DNA of 64,000 nt from Rhizobium rhizogenes NBRC 13257. Its GTDB lineage: Bacteria; Pseudomonadota; Alphaproteobacteria; Rhizobiales; Rhizobiaceae. Shown here piece after piece: positions 1 to 8,397 of this stretch (its first letter is position 1; the number at the start of each line of letters is the position of its first letter). The position numbers and the translations under genes are program-made. The stretch is from positions 620,001 through 684,000 of the forward strand of contig NZ_BAYX01000001.1 of NCBI RefSeq assembly GCF_000696095.1, given 5' to 3'. The notes under the pieces are model-generated. The model saw only the letters and a program-made list of their open reading frames with translations. It was not told the DNA's origin and ran no database searches.

Positions 1-734
1 TCCTTCTCGATTTTCTGCGACTTCACGACGCCGACACCATCTATCTGGTCGGCGACATCATCGATGGCTGGCGGCTGAAGCGCAATTGGTACTGGCCGCA
101 GGATTGCAACGACGTCGTGCAGAAGCTGTTGCGCAAGGCGCGCAAGGGCACGCGCATCGTCTATATCCCCGGCAATCACGACGAGTTCCTCCGCGACTTC
201 CCCGGCACGCATTTCGGCGGCATCGAGGTGGCCCAGCGCGCGATCCACGAGACCGCCGACGGCAAGAAGTATCTCGTTCTGCATGGCGACGAATTCGACG
301 TCGTCGTCCGCAATGCCCGTCTGCTCGCCTATCTCGGCGATTGGGCCTATGACATGGCGATCCTGATCAATATCGGCCTTGCCGCGGTTCGCCGCCGCCT
401 GAATATGCCCTACTGGTCTTTCTCGGCCTGGGCGAAGCTTCAGGTCAAGCACGCCGTCAATTTCATCGGCGAGTTCCAGCGCGTCGTCGTGGAAGAGGCG
501 AAGCGCAGTGATGCAGACGGCGTCATCTGCGGCCACATCCACCATGCCGTCATAGAGGATTTCGATGGCATCCGCTACATCAACACCGGCGACTGGGTGG
601 AAAGCTGCACAGCGATCGCCGAGCATGACGACGGCACGTTCGAGCTGATCACCTGGCAGTCGATTGCTGAAACCCAGCTCATCGGCATTGCCGGCGAGGA
701 GCTGCCGAAAGCGCTTGGGGCGCAAGCGGCGTAG
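1..734 (+). CDS. UDP-2,3-diacylglucosamine diphosphatase-like metallophosphoesterase (5'-truncated by window)
   Basis: The gene enters from before the window; its frame is open from base 3, so the first methionine at 117 is internal. The visible part has the calcineurin-like phosphoesterase motifs in order: GDIIDGW (metal-binding Asp), GNHDE, LHGDEFD and the C-terminal GHIHH, ending in INTGDWVES. These are the two-metal ligands of the LpxH/YbbF group, which hydrolyses UDP-2,3-diacylglucosamine in lipid A synthesis. Alphaproteobacteria often use LpxI for that step, so proteins of this type may act on another pyrophosphate or phosphoester. Family is secure; substrate is inferred. Confidence 0.8.
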   Translation, partial: LLDFLRLHDADTIYLVGDIIDGWRLKRNWYWPQDCNDVVQKLLRKARKGTRIVYIPGNHDEFLRDFPGTHFGGIEVAQRAIHETADGKKYLVLHGDEFDVVVRNARLLAYLGDWAYDMAILINIGLAAVRRRLNMPYWSFSAWAKLQVKHAVNFIGEFQRVVVEEAKRSDADGVICGHIHHAVIEDFDGIRYINTGDWVESCTAIAEHDDGTFELITWQSIAETQLIGIAGEELPKALGAQAA

Positions 735-837
735 CTGCCGCAACAAACAAACGGTCATTGTTGCTTCAGCCCATTCCATGCCTCAAATAGAGCCGAGCGT
801 GGGCATAGTCGCCGACGGGCAATTCGGGAGGCAACAG

Positions 838-1485
838 GTGCCGATCAAAGCCGTTTTCTTCGATGTCGGTGAAACCTTGGTAGACGAGACGCGTCAGTGG
901 TTTTCCTGGGCCGACTGGCTTGGGGTTTCCCGCCTCTCATTCTGTGCAGCGTTTGGTGCTGTCATTGAGCGCGGAGAGCATCACCGACGGGTGTTCGATG
1001 CTTTCGTGCCTGATTTCGATCTAAAGCAGGCAGAGGCTTCGCGTGCAGCTAGCGGCCAAGGCTACACTATAGAACCGCGTGACCTTTATCCTGATGCGCT
1101 AGCCGCGCTTCACGAATTGAGAGGCGCAGGCTATCGCGTCGGCATAGCGGGAAATCAGCCTGAGGAAGCAGAAGGCGCTTTGAAAGCCTGTGGGGTTGAG
1201 GCTGATTATATCGCCTCTTCGGCGCGCTGGGGTGTTGAGAAGCCGTCCCCGGCCTTTTTCGCAAGAGTTATCGAAATAGCCGGGTGTCGACCTTCAGAAA
1301 TTGCCTATGTCGGCGACCGTCTAGACAATGATATACTGCCTGCAAGAAGAGCGGGAATGTGTGCGGTTTTCTTGGTTCGCGGCCCGTGGGGCTTCATTCA
1401 CGCGCGCCGGCTTGAGGCAGGGCAGGCAACGATCACTATTCACTCACCGATTGGCTTGTCGAAAGCTCTGGCATCTCTGCCGTAG
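838..1485 (+). CDS. HAD-superfamily hydrolase
   Basis: A protein of about 215 residues. It has HAD motif I as DVGETLVDE near the N-terminus (the second Asp is replaced by Glu, DxGxT), a GIAGNQ segment, motif III Lys in EKPSPAFF and motif IV in YVGDRLDNDI, so a small-molecule phosphatase or dehalogenase-like enzyme is expected. The GTG at 838 was chosen because GGGAGG lies just upstream; longer starts at 664 or 778 would overlap the previous gene or lack a ribosome site. Codon use is more AT-tolerant than in neighbouring genes, which may mean recent acquisition. Substrate unknown. Confidence 0.75.
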   Translation: MPIKAVFFDVGETLVDETRQWFSWADWLGVSRLSFCAAFGAVIERGEHHRRVFDAFVPDFDLKQAEASRAASGQGYTIEPRDLYPDALAALHELRGAGYRVGIAGNQPEEAEGALKACGVEADYIASSARWGVEKPSPAFFARVIEIAGCRPSEIAYVGDRLDNDILPARRAGMCAVFLVRGPWGFIHARRLEAGQATITIHSPIGLSKALASLP

Positions 1486-1710
1486 ACGTTGCCGCGCCCT
1501 TTGGAGGCGACCCGGCAGAAGAATATGTCAGTCGAGCCCGTCGATGCGGCGGTCTCCTTCCGCCTCGATAACGATCCGTCACAATTATTGATCGCCGAGA
1601 TCTCGCTGCTTTCGCCGTTTTGAGCTGAAACGTTGCAGCAAGGCCATTTCTCGCCATAGTCGTACTCACGATAGGGTGCTAGGAACAGATCAGTTCCCTT
1701 CAGGTCTGTC

Positions 1711-2934
1711 ATGATTCCCGCGACAAAATCTTTGCAGGGCGAGGCCGCGCCACCGTATTTTCGGTTGCGCACAGCCTTGTCCTATTGTGCTCCGTTGATC
1801 GTCAATGGGATTGCCTTGCCGTTTTTTCCGGTCTGGCTCGCCGGGTTGAATTTCAGCGATCGCGAGATTGGTCTGATCCTCGCCGTGCCGATGGTGGTGC
1901 GGGTTCTTGTCGTGCCTATTGTCGGCATGCTTGCCGATCGTGTGCAGGAACGCGCCACTGTGCTGTTCTGGTCGGGTGCGTTGTCGTTGTTGACGGCGAT
2001 TGCGCTTTACTGGACGAGCGATTTCTGGCCGGTGCTTTTGGTCTACGGTATCCAGGGGGCGACATATGCGCCTTATGTGCCCATCGTTGAATCGATTGCC
2101 GTTTCCGGCGTACGGCGTTGGGGTTTCGATTACGGCTCGATGCGCGTCTGGGGATCGATCGCTTTCATCGTCTCGACCCTTATCGGCGGTCAAATGATCG
2201 GCAAATGGGGCGGTACGACGGTTCTCCCCGCCATGGTCGCGGGCTTCGTCCTGACAACGCTGATGGCCTTCTTCTGTCCGCGCATAGGGCCAACGCGACG
2301 GCGCCATCATCAACCGATCGATTTGCAGGCGCCAACCGGGAGCTCGCTGCGGTCTCCGCAATTGCTGGTCACCATGATCGGTGTATCGGTGCAGCAGTCG
2401 AGCCACGCCATGATGTATACGTTCGCGTCGATCTATTGGCGAGAGCTCGGTTTTTCGGGCACGCAGATCGCCGTCCTCTGGTGCATCGGGGTGGCGGCGG
2501 AGGTCATGGTGTTTTTCATGTCGAGGATGCTCGGCCGGCGGTTCAGCGCCTGGACACTGATCTTTTTCGGCTCGGCCGTGTGCGTCGTCCGCTGGATCCT
2601 ATTCCCGATCAATCTCGGTTTCGCCGGCTATTTCATGCTGCAATGTTTCCATGCCTGCACCTTTGCCTGCGTGCATACCGGCATCCAGCGGCGCATCGTC
2701 GCTTCGGTACAGGAAACGCAGGAGGCGTCTGCTCAGGGCACTTATTTCTTCTATAACGGCATGTTTCTCGGGCTTATGACCCTGGCGTCCGGCTATCTCT
2801 ATGCTTGGCTCGGTCTTTCCAGCTACTACATCATGTCCGGTGTTGCGGCCTTCGGTCTTGCCATGGTGGTTTTCGCGCGTAGTCTTCAACCTCGGAGTTC
2901 CTCGGTCGGGGGAAGAGCGAGCGAGGCTTCATAA
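1711..2934 (+). CDS. MFS transporter, phenylpropionate-permease-like
   Basis: A 407-residue polytopic membrane protein. Hydrophobic segments alternate with short loops throughout (about 12), and the cytoplasmic loop after helix 2 carries the MFS-like GMLADRVQER. The start (AALSYC-type first helix, PLIVNGIALPFFPVWL) and the mid-protein FDYGSMRVWGSIAFI motif match the MFS_1-like group of E. coli HcaT and related sugar permeases. It is probably a proton-driven importer or exporter of a small organic solute. The start lacks a clear Shine-Dalgarno sequence and could be slightly downstream. The 225 bases before it hold no convincing gene. Confidence 0.75.
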   Translation: MIPATKSLQGEAAPPYFRLRTALSYCAPLIVNGIALPFFPVWLAGLNFSDREIGLILAVPMVVRVLVVPIVGMLADRVQERATVLFWSGALSLLTAIALYWTSDFWPVLLVYGIQGATYAPYVPIVESIAVSGVRRWGFDYGSMRVWGSIAFIVSTLIGGQMIGKWGGTTVLPAMVAGFVLTTLMAFFCPRIGPTRRRHHQPIDLQAPTGSSLRSPQLLVTMIGVSVQQSSHAMMYTFASIYWRELGFSGTQIAVLWCIGVAAEVMVFFMSRMLGRRFSAWTLIFFGSAVCVVRWILFPINLGFAGYFMLQCFHACTFACVHTGIQRRIVASVQETQEASAQGTYFFYNGMFLGLMTLASGYLYAWLGLSSYYIMSGVAAFGLAMVVFARSLQPRSSSVGGRASEAS

Positions 2935-3090
2935 GTCGTGCAAAGTGGTTTCATTTAGATATCAAAATGCCGTGCCATATCTTTGGCGCTTGCGCGGCAT
3001 AGAAATCGCCTATGAACTCGGTGTATTAACGATTAGCGTCGCGCGGGGGATTCCCGAGTCGGCGAGTGTGCCGCAAGACTTGAAAGATGT

Positions 3091-4251
3091 ATGAGTTTGA
3101 AAGCAGCCGTACAGAAAGCCGATGCACCGAGGATCGACGACGAGCCCGATGGCAACGGGCATCGCTATCGGCTGGAAGGCAACTGGCGTAGCGCCAATGT
3201 CCATGGCGTGTTGCGGCGCATCGATGAGCTGACGACGCGGAGCGCTGGCGGCCGGGTGGTGATCGATCTTTCCGATCTCTCCGATGTCGATACCGCCGGA
3301 GCGCTGCTGATCCGCCGCCTAAAGGAGAGTCAGGAAGCGCATGGCGCCAGCGTCAGCATCGAAGGCTCCAATTCGCATATCGACGAGCTGCTGACGGCCT
3401 TTACCGAAGACCCGGATGCCGAGAAGCCGGAACCCCGGCAAAAGAAATCCTGGACGGAGCGCATCTTCGCGCCGATCGGCGAAACTGTCTACGAGGTCTG
3501 GGGCAATCTTGTTGCGGCCATGTATATTCTCGGCTCGGCGGTGCGCGGCGCGCAGCTGAAGTTCGGGCGCGGCAGCGGCGTTTCGCCGGCCTCGATCGTC
3601 AACCAGATCGACCATATGGGCGTGCGCGCCGTCCCGATCATCCTGTTGATGTCCTATCTGATCGGCGCGATCATCGCGCAGCAGGGGGCATTTCAGCTGC
3701 GCTATTTCGGCGCCGAGGTCTTCGTTGTCGATCTCGTCGGCATCCTGCAATTGCGCGAGATTGGTGTTCTTCTGACCGCCATCATGATCGCCGGGCGCTC
3801 GGGCAGCGCGATCACCGCCGAAATCGGCTCGATGAAGATGCGCGAAGAGGTCGATGCGCTGAAGGTGATGGGTCTGAATCCGATCGGGGTCCTGATTTTC
3901 CCGCGGCTGGTGGCGTTGACCGTGGCGCTGCCGCTGCTGACGATCCTTGCCAATTTTGCCTCACTCTTCGGCGCGGCGACGGTAACCTGGGCCTATTCCG
4001 GTATCACTTTCGCTACCTTCATTGCGCGCCTGCATGAGGCGATCAGCCTTTCAACTGTCATCTCGGGCATGATCAAGGCGCCATTCATGGCGCTGGTGAT
4101 CGGCATTGTCGCGGCGGTCGAGGGATTGAAGGTCGGCGGCAGCGCCGAATCGCTCGGGCAGCATGTGACTGCCTCGGTGGTGAAGTCGATTTTCGTGGTG
4201 ATCCTGATGGACGGGCTGTTCGCCATGTTCTATGCCGCGATCGATTTCTGA
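3091..4251 (+). CDS. mlaE: MlaE-family ABC transporter permease with N-terminal STAS domain
   Basis: A 386-residue protein. Residues about 25-110 form a STAS domain (VVIDLSDLSDVDTAGALL) like free-standing MlaB, and residues about 130-386 are the MlaE permease fold, with GRSGSAITAEIGSMKMREEVDAL as the conserved coupling region. In E. coli MlaB and MlaE are separate; here they are one chain. It forms the inner-membrane channel for phospholipid movement between membranes, together with the ATPase and MCE protein that follow at 12- and 8-base gaps. The substrate in this organism is inferred from the family. Confidence 0.9.
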   Translation: MSLKAAVQKADAPRIDDEPDGNGHRYRLEGNWRSANVHGVLRRIDELTTRSAGGRVVIDLSDLSDVDTAGALLIRRLKESQEAHGASVSIEGSNSHIDELLTAFTEDPDAEKPEPRQKKSWTERIFAPIGETVYEVWGNLVAAMYILGSAVRGAQLKFGRGSGVSPASIVNQIDHMGVRAVPIILLMSYLIGAIIAQQGAFQLRYFGAEVFVVDLVGILQLREIGVLLTAIMIAGRSGSAITAEIGSMKMREEVDALKVMGLNPIGVLIFPRLVALTVALPLLTILANFASLFGAATVTWAYSGITFATFIARLHEAISLSTVISGMIKAPFMALVIGIVAAVEGLKVGGSAESLGQHVTASVVKSIFVVILMDGLFAMFYAAIDF

Positions 4252-4263
4252 GGGATATCAACG

Positions 4264-5127
4264 ATGAGCGCGCTTCACTCGGAAATCTCCCTGGAAAAAG
4301 ATGAGCATGGCAGGGACATCGTGCTGTCGGCACGGGATGTCACCGTCGCTTTCGGATCGAAAGTCGTGCTCGATAAATTGAACCTCAATATCTATCGCGG
4401 TGAAATCCTGGGCTTCGTCGGGGCTTCCGGTGCTGGCAAGTCGGTGCTGCTGCGCACGGTGCTGCGGTTGCTGCCGCGCCGCTCGGGCAAGATCGAGATC
4501 CTTGGCGAAGACTATGACAAGCTCTCTGAGCCGGAGCGCAACAGGCTCGACATGCGCCTCGGCGTGCTCTTCCAGCAGGGTGCGCTATTCTCCTCGCTGA
4601 CGGTGAAGGAGAACATCCAGGTGCCGATGCGGGAATATCTCGACCTGCCGAAAGCATTGATGGATGAGCTGGCGCATCTGAAGATCCGCATGGTCGGCCT
4701 TGCCGCCGATGCGGCCGACAAATACCCGTCAGAGCTTTCCGGCGGCATGATCAAGCGCGCGGCACTGGCGCGAGCCCTGGCGCTCGACCCCGACCTTGTT
4801 TTCCTGGACGAGCCGACCTCTGGCCTCGACCCGATCGGTGCCGCGGAATTCGACGAGCTGATCGCCAAGCTGCGAGACACGCTCGGCCTGACCGTCTATA
4901 TGGTGACTCACGACCTCGACAGCCTGTTTTCCGTCTGCGATCGTATTGCCGTTCTCGGACAGAAACGGGTATTGGTGGAAGGAACGGTTGAGGACATGCT
5001 CGCCTGCGACGACCCCTGGGTGCAGTCCTATTTCCGTGGTAAACGCGCGCGTTCGATCGTGCCGACGGGAAGGGTTGGAGACCGCAACGACGACAACGGC
5101 GCTGGCGCCCACAGCCGCGAGAAGTAA
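4264..5127 (+). CDS. mlaF: MlaF-type ABC transporter ATP-binding protein
   Basis: A 287-residue ATPase with Walker A GASGAGKS near residue 55, Q-loop in LFQQGALFSSLTV, signature LSGGMIKRAALARA, Walker B LVFLDEPTSGLDP and switch His in VTHDLD. The LSGGM(I/Q)KR form and the FSSLTV segment are typical of MlaF/Mkl proteins. It powers the Mla lipid transporter. The gene lies 12 bases after mlaE and 8 bases before the MCE gene, so the three are co-transcribed. The C-terminal tail (about 20 residues rich in Arg and Asp) is variable. Confidence 0.92.
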   Translation: MSALHSEISLEKDEHGRDIVLSARDVTVAFGSKVVLDKLNLNIYRGEILGFVGASGAGKSVLLRTVLRLLPRRSGKIEILGEDYDKLSEPERNRLDMRLGVLFQQGALFSSLTVKENIQVPMREYLDLPKALMDELAHLKIRMVGLAADAADKYPSELSGGMIKRAALARALALDPDLVFLDEPTSGLDPIGAAEFDELIAKLRDTLGLTVYMVTHDLDSLFSVCDRIAVLGQKRVLVEGTVEDMLACDDPWVQSYFRGKRARSIVPTGRVGDRNDDNGAGAHSREK

Positions 5128-5135
5128 TTGGAACA

Positions 5136-6506
5136 ATGGAAACCAAAGCCAACTATACGATCGTCGGGTTCTTTACATTGCTGGTCATCGCGGCCGCTTT
5201 CGGGTTCGTTTATTGGATGGCCGAATATGGCCGGGGCGGCCCGATGGTCGAACTGGTCGTTCGCATTCCGGGCTCGGCAAACGGCCTGAGCGTCGGCTCG
5301 CCCGTCCGCTTCAACGGCATTCAGGTCGGCTCCGTGCAGGGGCTTTCGATTGACGCCGACGATCCGAACTATTCGCTTGCCTTTACCGAAGTGCGGGCAG
5401 ACGCGCCGGTCTATACGTCCACCAAGGCGATTCTGGAGATCCAGGGTCTGACGGGCGCTGCCTATATCGAGCTTTCCGGCGGCCGCAACGGTGACGAGAA
5501 CATCCTCAAGCGCTCGGTTGATACCGGCAAGCGCGCCGTGCTGCTCGCCGATCAATCGAGCGTCACGAACCTGCTCAATACCGCCGACAAGATACTGAAC
5601 CGCGCAAACGACACGATCGGCGATATCCAGGGATTCGTCTCGGATTCCCGTGCGCCGCTGACGGATACGGTGCGCAACGCACAGACCTTCTCCAAGGCAT
5701 TGTCGGACAATTCCGACAATATCGACAAGTTCCTCGCCAGCATGGGGCAGCTTTCCGACACCTTCAAGAATGTCTCGACTCGTATCGACTCGACGCTGGA
5801 AGCCGTCGAGAAACTGGTGCGTGCGGTCGACGCCAACAAGATCAATGAGGTCGTCAACAACGCCAACAAGATCACCGCCAACGTGGCGGATGCGACGACC
5901 GATCTGAAGGCGACCGTGGCTGCCTTCAAGCAGACCGCCGACACCTACAATGCCTTCGGCCAGAAGGCACAGCAGACGCTGGACCGCGTCGACGCCATCG
6001 TGGCGCAGATCGATCCCGCCAAGCTGAAAGGTTCGGTTGACGACATTACGCAGGTCACCAAGGACGCCCGCGCGGCCGTCACGTCCATCCGCGAGGTCGC
6101 CAATTCGGTTGCCGCCCGCCAGCAGGATATCGACCAGACGATTGCCAATGCCCGGTCGATTTCTGAGAAGCTGAATTCGGCGTCCGGCAAGGTCGACGGC
6201 GTTCTCAGCAAGGTCGACTCGCTGCTTGGCTCCGGCGACACGCAGTCGCTGTTTGCCGAAGCCAAGGATACGCTCACGTCCTTCAAGAAGATGGCGGACA
6301 ATCTCAACGCCCGAATCGGGCCGATCGCCGACAATCTGCAGAAGTTCTCGAGCAGCGGTCTGAGCAACGTCCAGACCCTCATCAACGACATGCGGGGCAC
6401 GGTTGACAATCTCAACAGCACGATCACTAACTTCGATCGCAATCCGCAGCGCCTGCTGTTTGGTGGCGATACGGTCAAGCAATATGACGGCCGGGCGCGG
6501 CGTTGA
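5136..6506 (+). CDS. mlaD: MCE-domain (MlaD-like) periplasmic lipid-binding subunit
   Basis: A 456-residue protein: one N-terminal transmembrane anchor (about residues 8-30), an MCE domain from about 40 to 120 (SANGLSVGSPVRFNGIQVG, then TGAAYIELSGG), and a long helical tail to the C-terminus rich in Asp, Asn and Ala. It is much longer than E. coli MlaD (about 180 residues) and nearer to the MCE proteins with coiled-coil needles, which could extend further across the periplasm. Its stop overlaps the lipoprotein start by four bases. Confidence 0.88.
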   Translation: METKANYTIVGFFTLLVIAAAFGFVYWMAEYGRGGPMVELVVRIPGSANGLSVGSPVRFNGIQVGSVQGLSIDADDPNYSLAFTEVRADAPVYTSTKAILEIQGLTGAAYIELSGGRNGDENILKRSVDTGKRAVLLADQSSVTNLLNTADKILNRANDTIGDIQGFVSDSRAPLTDTVRNAQTFSKALSDNSDNIDKFLASMGQLSDTFKNVSTRIDSTLEAVEKLVRAVDANKINEVVNNANKITANVADATTDLKATVAAFKQTADTYNAFGQKAQQTLDRVDAIVAQIDPAKLKGSVDDITQVTKDARAAVTSIREVANSVAARQQDIDQTIANARSISEKLNSASGKVDGVLSKVDSLLGSGDTQSLFAEAKDTLTSFKKMADNLNARIGPIADNLQKFSSSGLSNVQTLINDMRGTVDNLNSTITNFDRNPQRLLFGGDTVKQYDGRARR

Positions 6507-7162
6507 TGGATAGCGGTTTTTGGACTGTGAGGGATATGCGGAATATGGTCGGTTGCGTTTCGAGTGAGCGTTATCAGGTGTACAGGAAGGCAGCGATCGT
6601 TCTGCCGCTGCTCGCGGCCCTGCTTAGCGGCTGCGGTTCCAAGCCATCCAACGATACTTATGACCTCTCGGCCTCGGTCAAGGCGAGCGGTCCGTTGATG
6701 AAGGGCAAGCAAATCCTGATTCCGCCGCCAACGGCATTGCAGGCGCTCGACAGCAACCTGATCGTCATCCGCGTCTCGCCCTCTGAAATCCAGTATCTCG
6801 GCAAGGCGCAGTGGAGCGACAAGCTGAGCCGCATGGTGCAATCGAAGCTGGTCGAAGCCTTCGAGAATACCGGCAAGCTTGGCGGCGTCGGCGTACCGGG
6901 GCAGGGGCTGGCGATCGACTATCAGATTGTCACCGACATCCGTTCCTTCGAGATTGATGCGGCTGGCGGCCAGAAGTCCGCCGCTGTCGAAATCTCGGTG
7001 AAGATCCTCAACGATCGCACGGGCACGATCAAGTCGCAGAGCGTCTTCCGCAAAGTCGTCCCGGTCACAGGCGGCAGCAACCCCGATTTCATTCGGGGGC
7101 TCGACACGGCCTTTGCCGGCGTCACCGCCGAGATTGTTGACTGGAGCCTGCGCTCGCTTTGA
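6503..7162 (+). CDS. ABC-type transport auxiliary lipoprotein (PqiC-like)
   Basis: The start overlaps the previous stop (ATGGATAG arrangement), so translation is probably coupled; an internal ATG at 6545 would give a more usual signal peptide. A lipobox LLSGC is visible about residue 36-40, so the mature protein is lipid-anchored. The rest matches the auxiliary lipoprotein family (DUF330/PqiC-like) that accompanies MCE operons: LIPPPTALQALDSNLI, then YLGKAQWSDKLSRMVQSKLVE. It likely docks the MCE protein at the outer membrane. There is no mlaA or mlaC nearby. Confidence 0.82.
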   Translation: MMDSGFWTVRDMRNMVGCVSSERYQVYRKAAIVLPLLAALLSGCGSKPSNDTYDLSASVKASGPLMKGKQILIPPPTALQALDSNLIVIRVSPSEIQYLGKAQWSDKLSRMVQSKLVEAFENTGKLGGVGVPGQGLAIDYQIVTDIRSFEIDAAGGQKSAAVEISVKILNDRTGTIKSQSVFRKVVPVTGGSNPDFIRGLDTAFAGVTAEIVDWSLRSL

Positions 7163-7193
7163 GGTTTGCCTATCCGATTAACGGACGACAAAA

Positions 7194-7682
7194 ATGCCCA
7201 TTTTGGTCAGACCGATCACGCCTGACGATGCTTTGGCTGCCTTGGAGGTGCACCACGCCGCCGTACGCGTGACGGCTGCGAAAGACTATGCTCCTGAGAT
7301 CATTGAGCAATGGGCGCCAATGACTGTTAGCGCCGATGCCATATCCCGTTTCCATAAGAACCCGGAAAACGAAATTCGCTTTGTTGCAGAGATCAACGGC
7401 GAGGTTGTCGGATTTGCTGCGATCATTCTGGCGAGTAAGGAGCTGAGGGCTTGCTACGTGTCACCCAGGGCAGTGGGTAGAGGCGTCGGCAGGGCGTTGA
7501 TTGCCGAACTTGAACACACAGCAAAGCAGGAGGGGCTTACCATCCTTCAGCTGGATTCATCCTTGACCGCCCATCCCTTCTACGAAGCGATGGGCTATCA
7601 AACAGAATCCCGAGGGGAGCATGTTCTCGGCTCCGGGCAACGCATGTTCTGCGTCCACATGACAAAGAAGTTGGCTCAGTAA
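7194..7682 (+). CDS. GNAT-family N-acetyltransferase
   Basis: A 162-residue acetyl-CoA-dependent acyltransferase. The acetyl-CoA-binding motif A is visible as VSPRAVGRGVGRALIAELE, followed by LQLDSSLTAHPFYEAMGY, the usual beta-alpha end with the F-Y-E/K-x-x-G-[FY] signature. It may acetylate a small amine or a protein; the acceptor cannot be read from sequence. The gene lies 31 bases after the Mla operon but is functionally unrelated. Confidence 0.8.
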   Translation: MPILVRPITPDDALAALEVHHAAVRVTAAKDYAPEIIEQWAPMTVSADAISRFHKNPENEIRFVAEINGEVVGFAAIILASKELRACYVSPRAVGRGVGRALIAELEHTAKQEGLTILQLDSSLTAHPFYEAMGYQTESRGEHVLGSGQRMFCVHMTKKLAQ

Positions 7683-7708
7683 GGTCAGCATCCTTACATG
7701 CTCATCGG

Positions 7709-8107
7709 CTATCGCTCCATCAGCGCTTTCAATGTGTTGAGATCCTTCAGCACATGTGCTGCGTCGGCCGCGAACTGCTCGTCCGTCATTCCGGGCAATC
7801 TCAGCAGCGTGAACATGACTTCGCAGCCGTCGCCATTTGGCACGACTCTCAGTGCATTATAGACCTGCAAGCCAGTGTCGAGGGTCACCGTATGGTCGAT
7901 GACGCCGAAGTCGTTGCGGGGTGAGAAGCGGACACGGACGGTGCCGAGAGTGCCTTTGGCGACCCAATCCTCACCATCCAGTTTCAGTCCGGATGCAAGG
8001 CCTGAGGCCCAGAGCGGCATGTTTTCCGGGCGGCCGGCAAAGCCATGGACCTCCCGCCAGGAGCGGTCGATGGAGACATGAACGATCTTGGCGGGCATGG
8101 TCGACAT
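7709..8107 (-). CDS. SRPBCC-family (polyketide cyclase/dehydrase-like) protein
   Basis: A 132-residue protein with the helix-grip fold pattern: an N-terminal IVHVSIDRSWREVHGFAGRPENMPLW, central beta strands with GTLGTVRVRFSPRNDFGVIDH, and a C-terminal helix containing DEQFAADAAHVLKDLNTLKALME. This family binds hydrophobic ligands; no catalytic role can be assigned. The gene converges with the GNAT gene and may start at 8107 or at the second methionine at 8098. Confidence 0.7.
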   Translation of the reverse strand: MSTMPAKIVHVSIDRSWREVHGFAGRPENMPLWASGLASGLKLDGEDWVAKGTLGTVRVRFSPRNDFGVIDHTVTLDTGLQVYNALRVVPNGDGCEVMFTLLRLPGMTDEQFAADAAHVLKDLNTLKALMER

Positions 8108-8397
8108 GGATGCTTCCTCCTCTATATCCGCCTTCGGTGCACCATCGGGTCAGGTTGCCGAAGCCGGTCTTTTGAAAAATCCTGCAGCATTCTTGCCCGG
8201 TTCTGCAATGGGGCCGATTCGAGGCTGGCGAAGGCTTGCCGTTTTGCGCCCGGAGTGCAACAACACGCCCAACGCATAACTCCCGAAAGGCGGTATCGGT
8301 TTCGGGGAAGGCTTAGGCGTCATTTCAAAATATCACTGCGTCCTCTGCGCATGCGATGGGATGTGAGGCGCAGCAAGAGAATTATTGGAGGATTGTC

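Noticed and set aside
1440..1772. 110-codon minus-strand frame covering the gap before the MFS gene
   Set aside because: No recognisable domain, overlaps both neighbouring genes and has no clear ribosome site. A real small gene cannot be fully excluded.
5028..6482. 484-codon minus-strand frame opposite mlaD
   Set aside because: Antisense shadow of high-GC coding DNA; the plus strand encodes a clear MCE protein in a tight operon.
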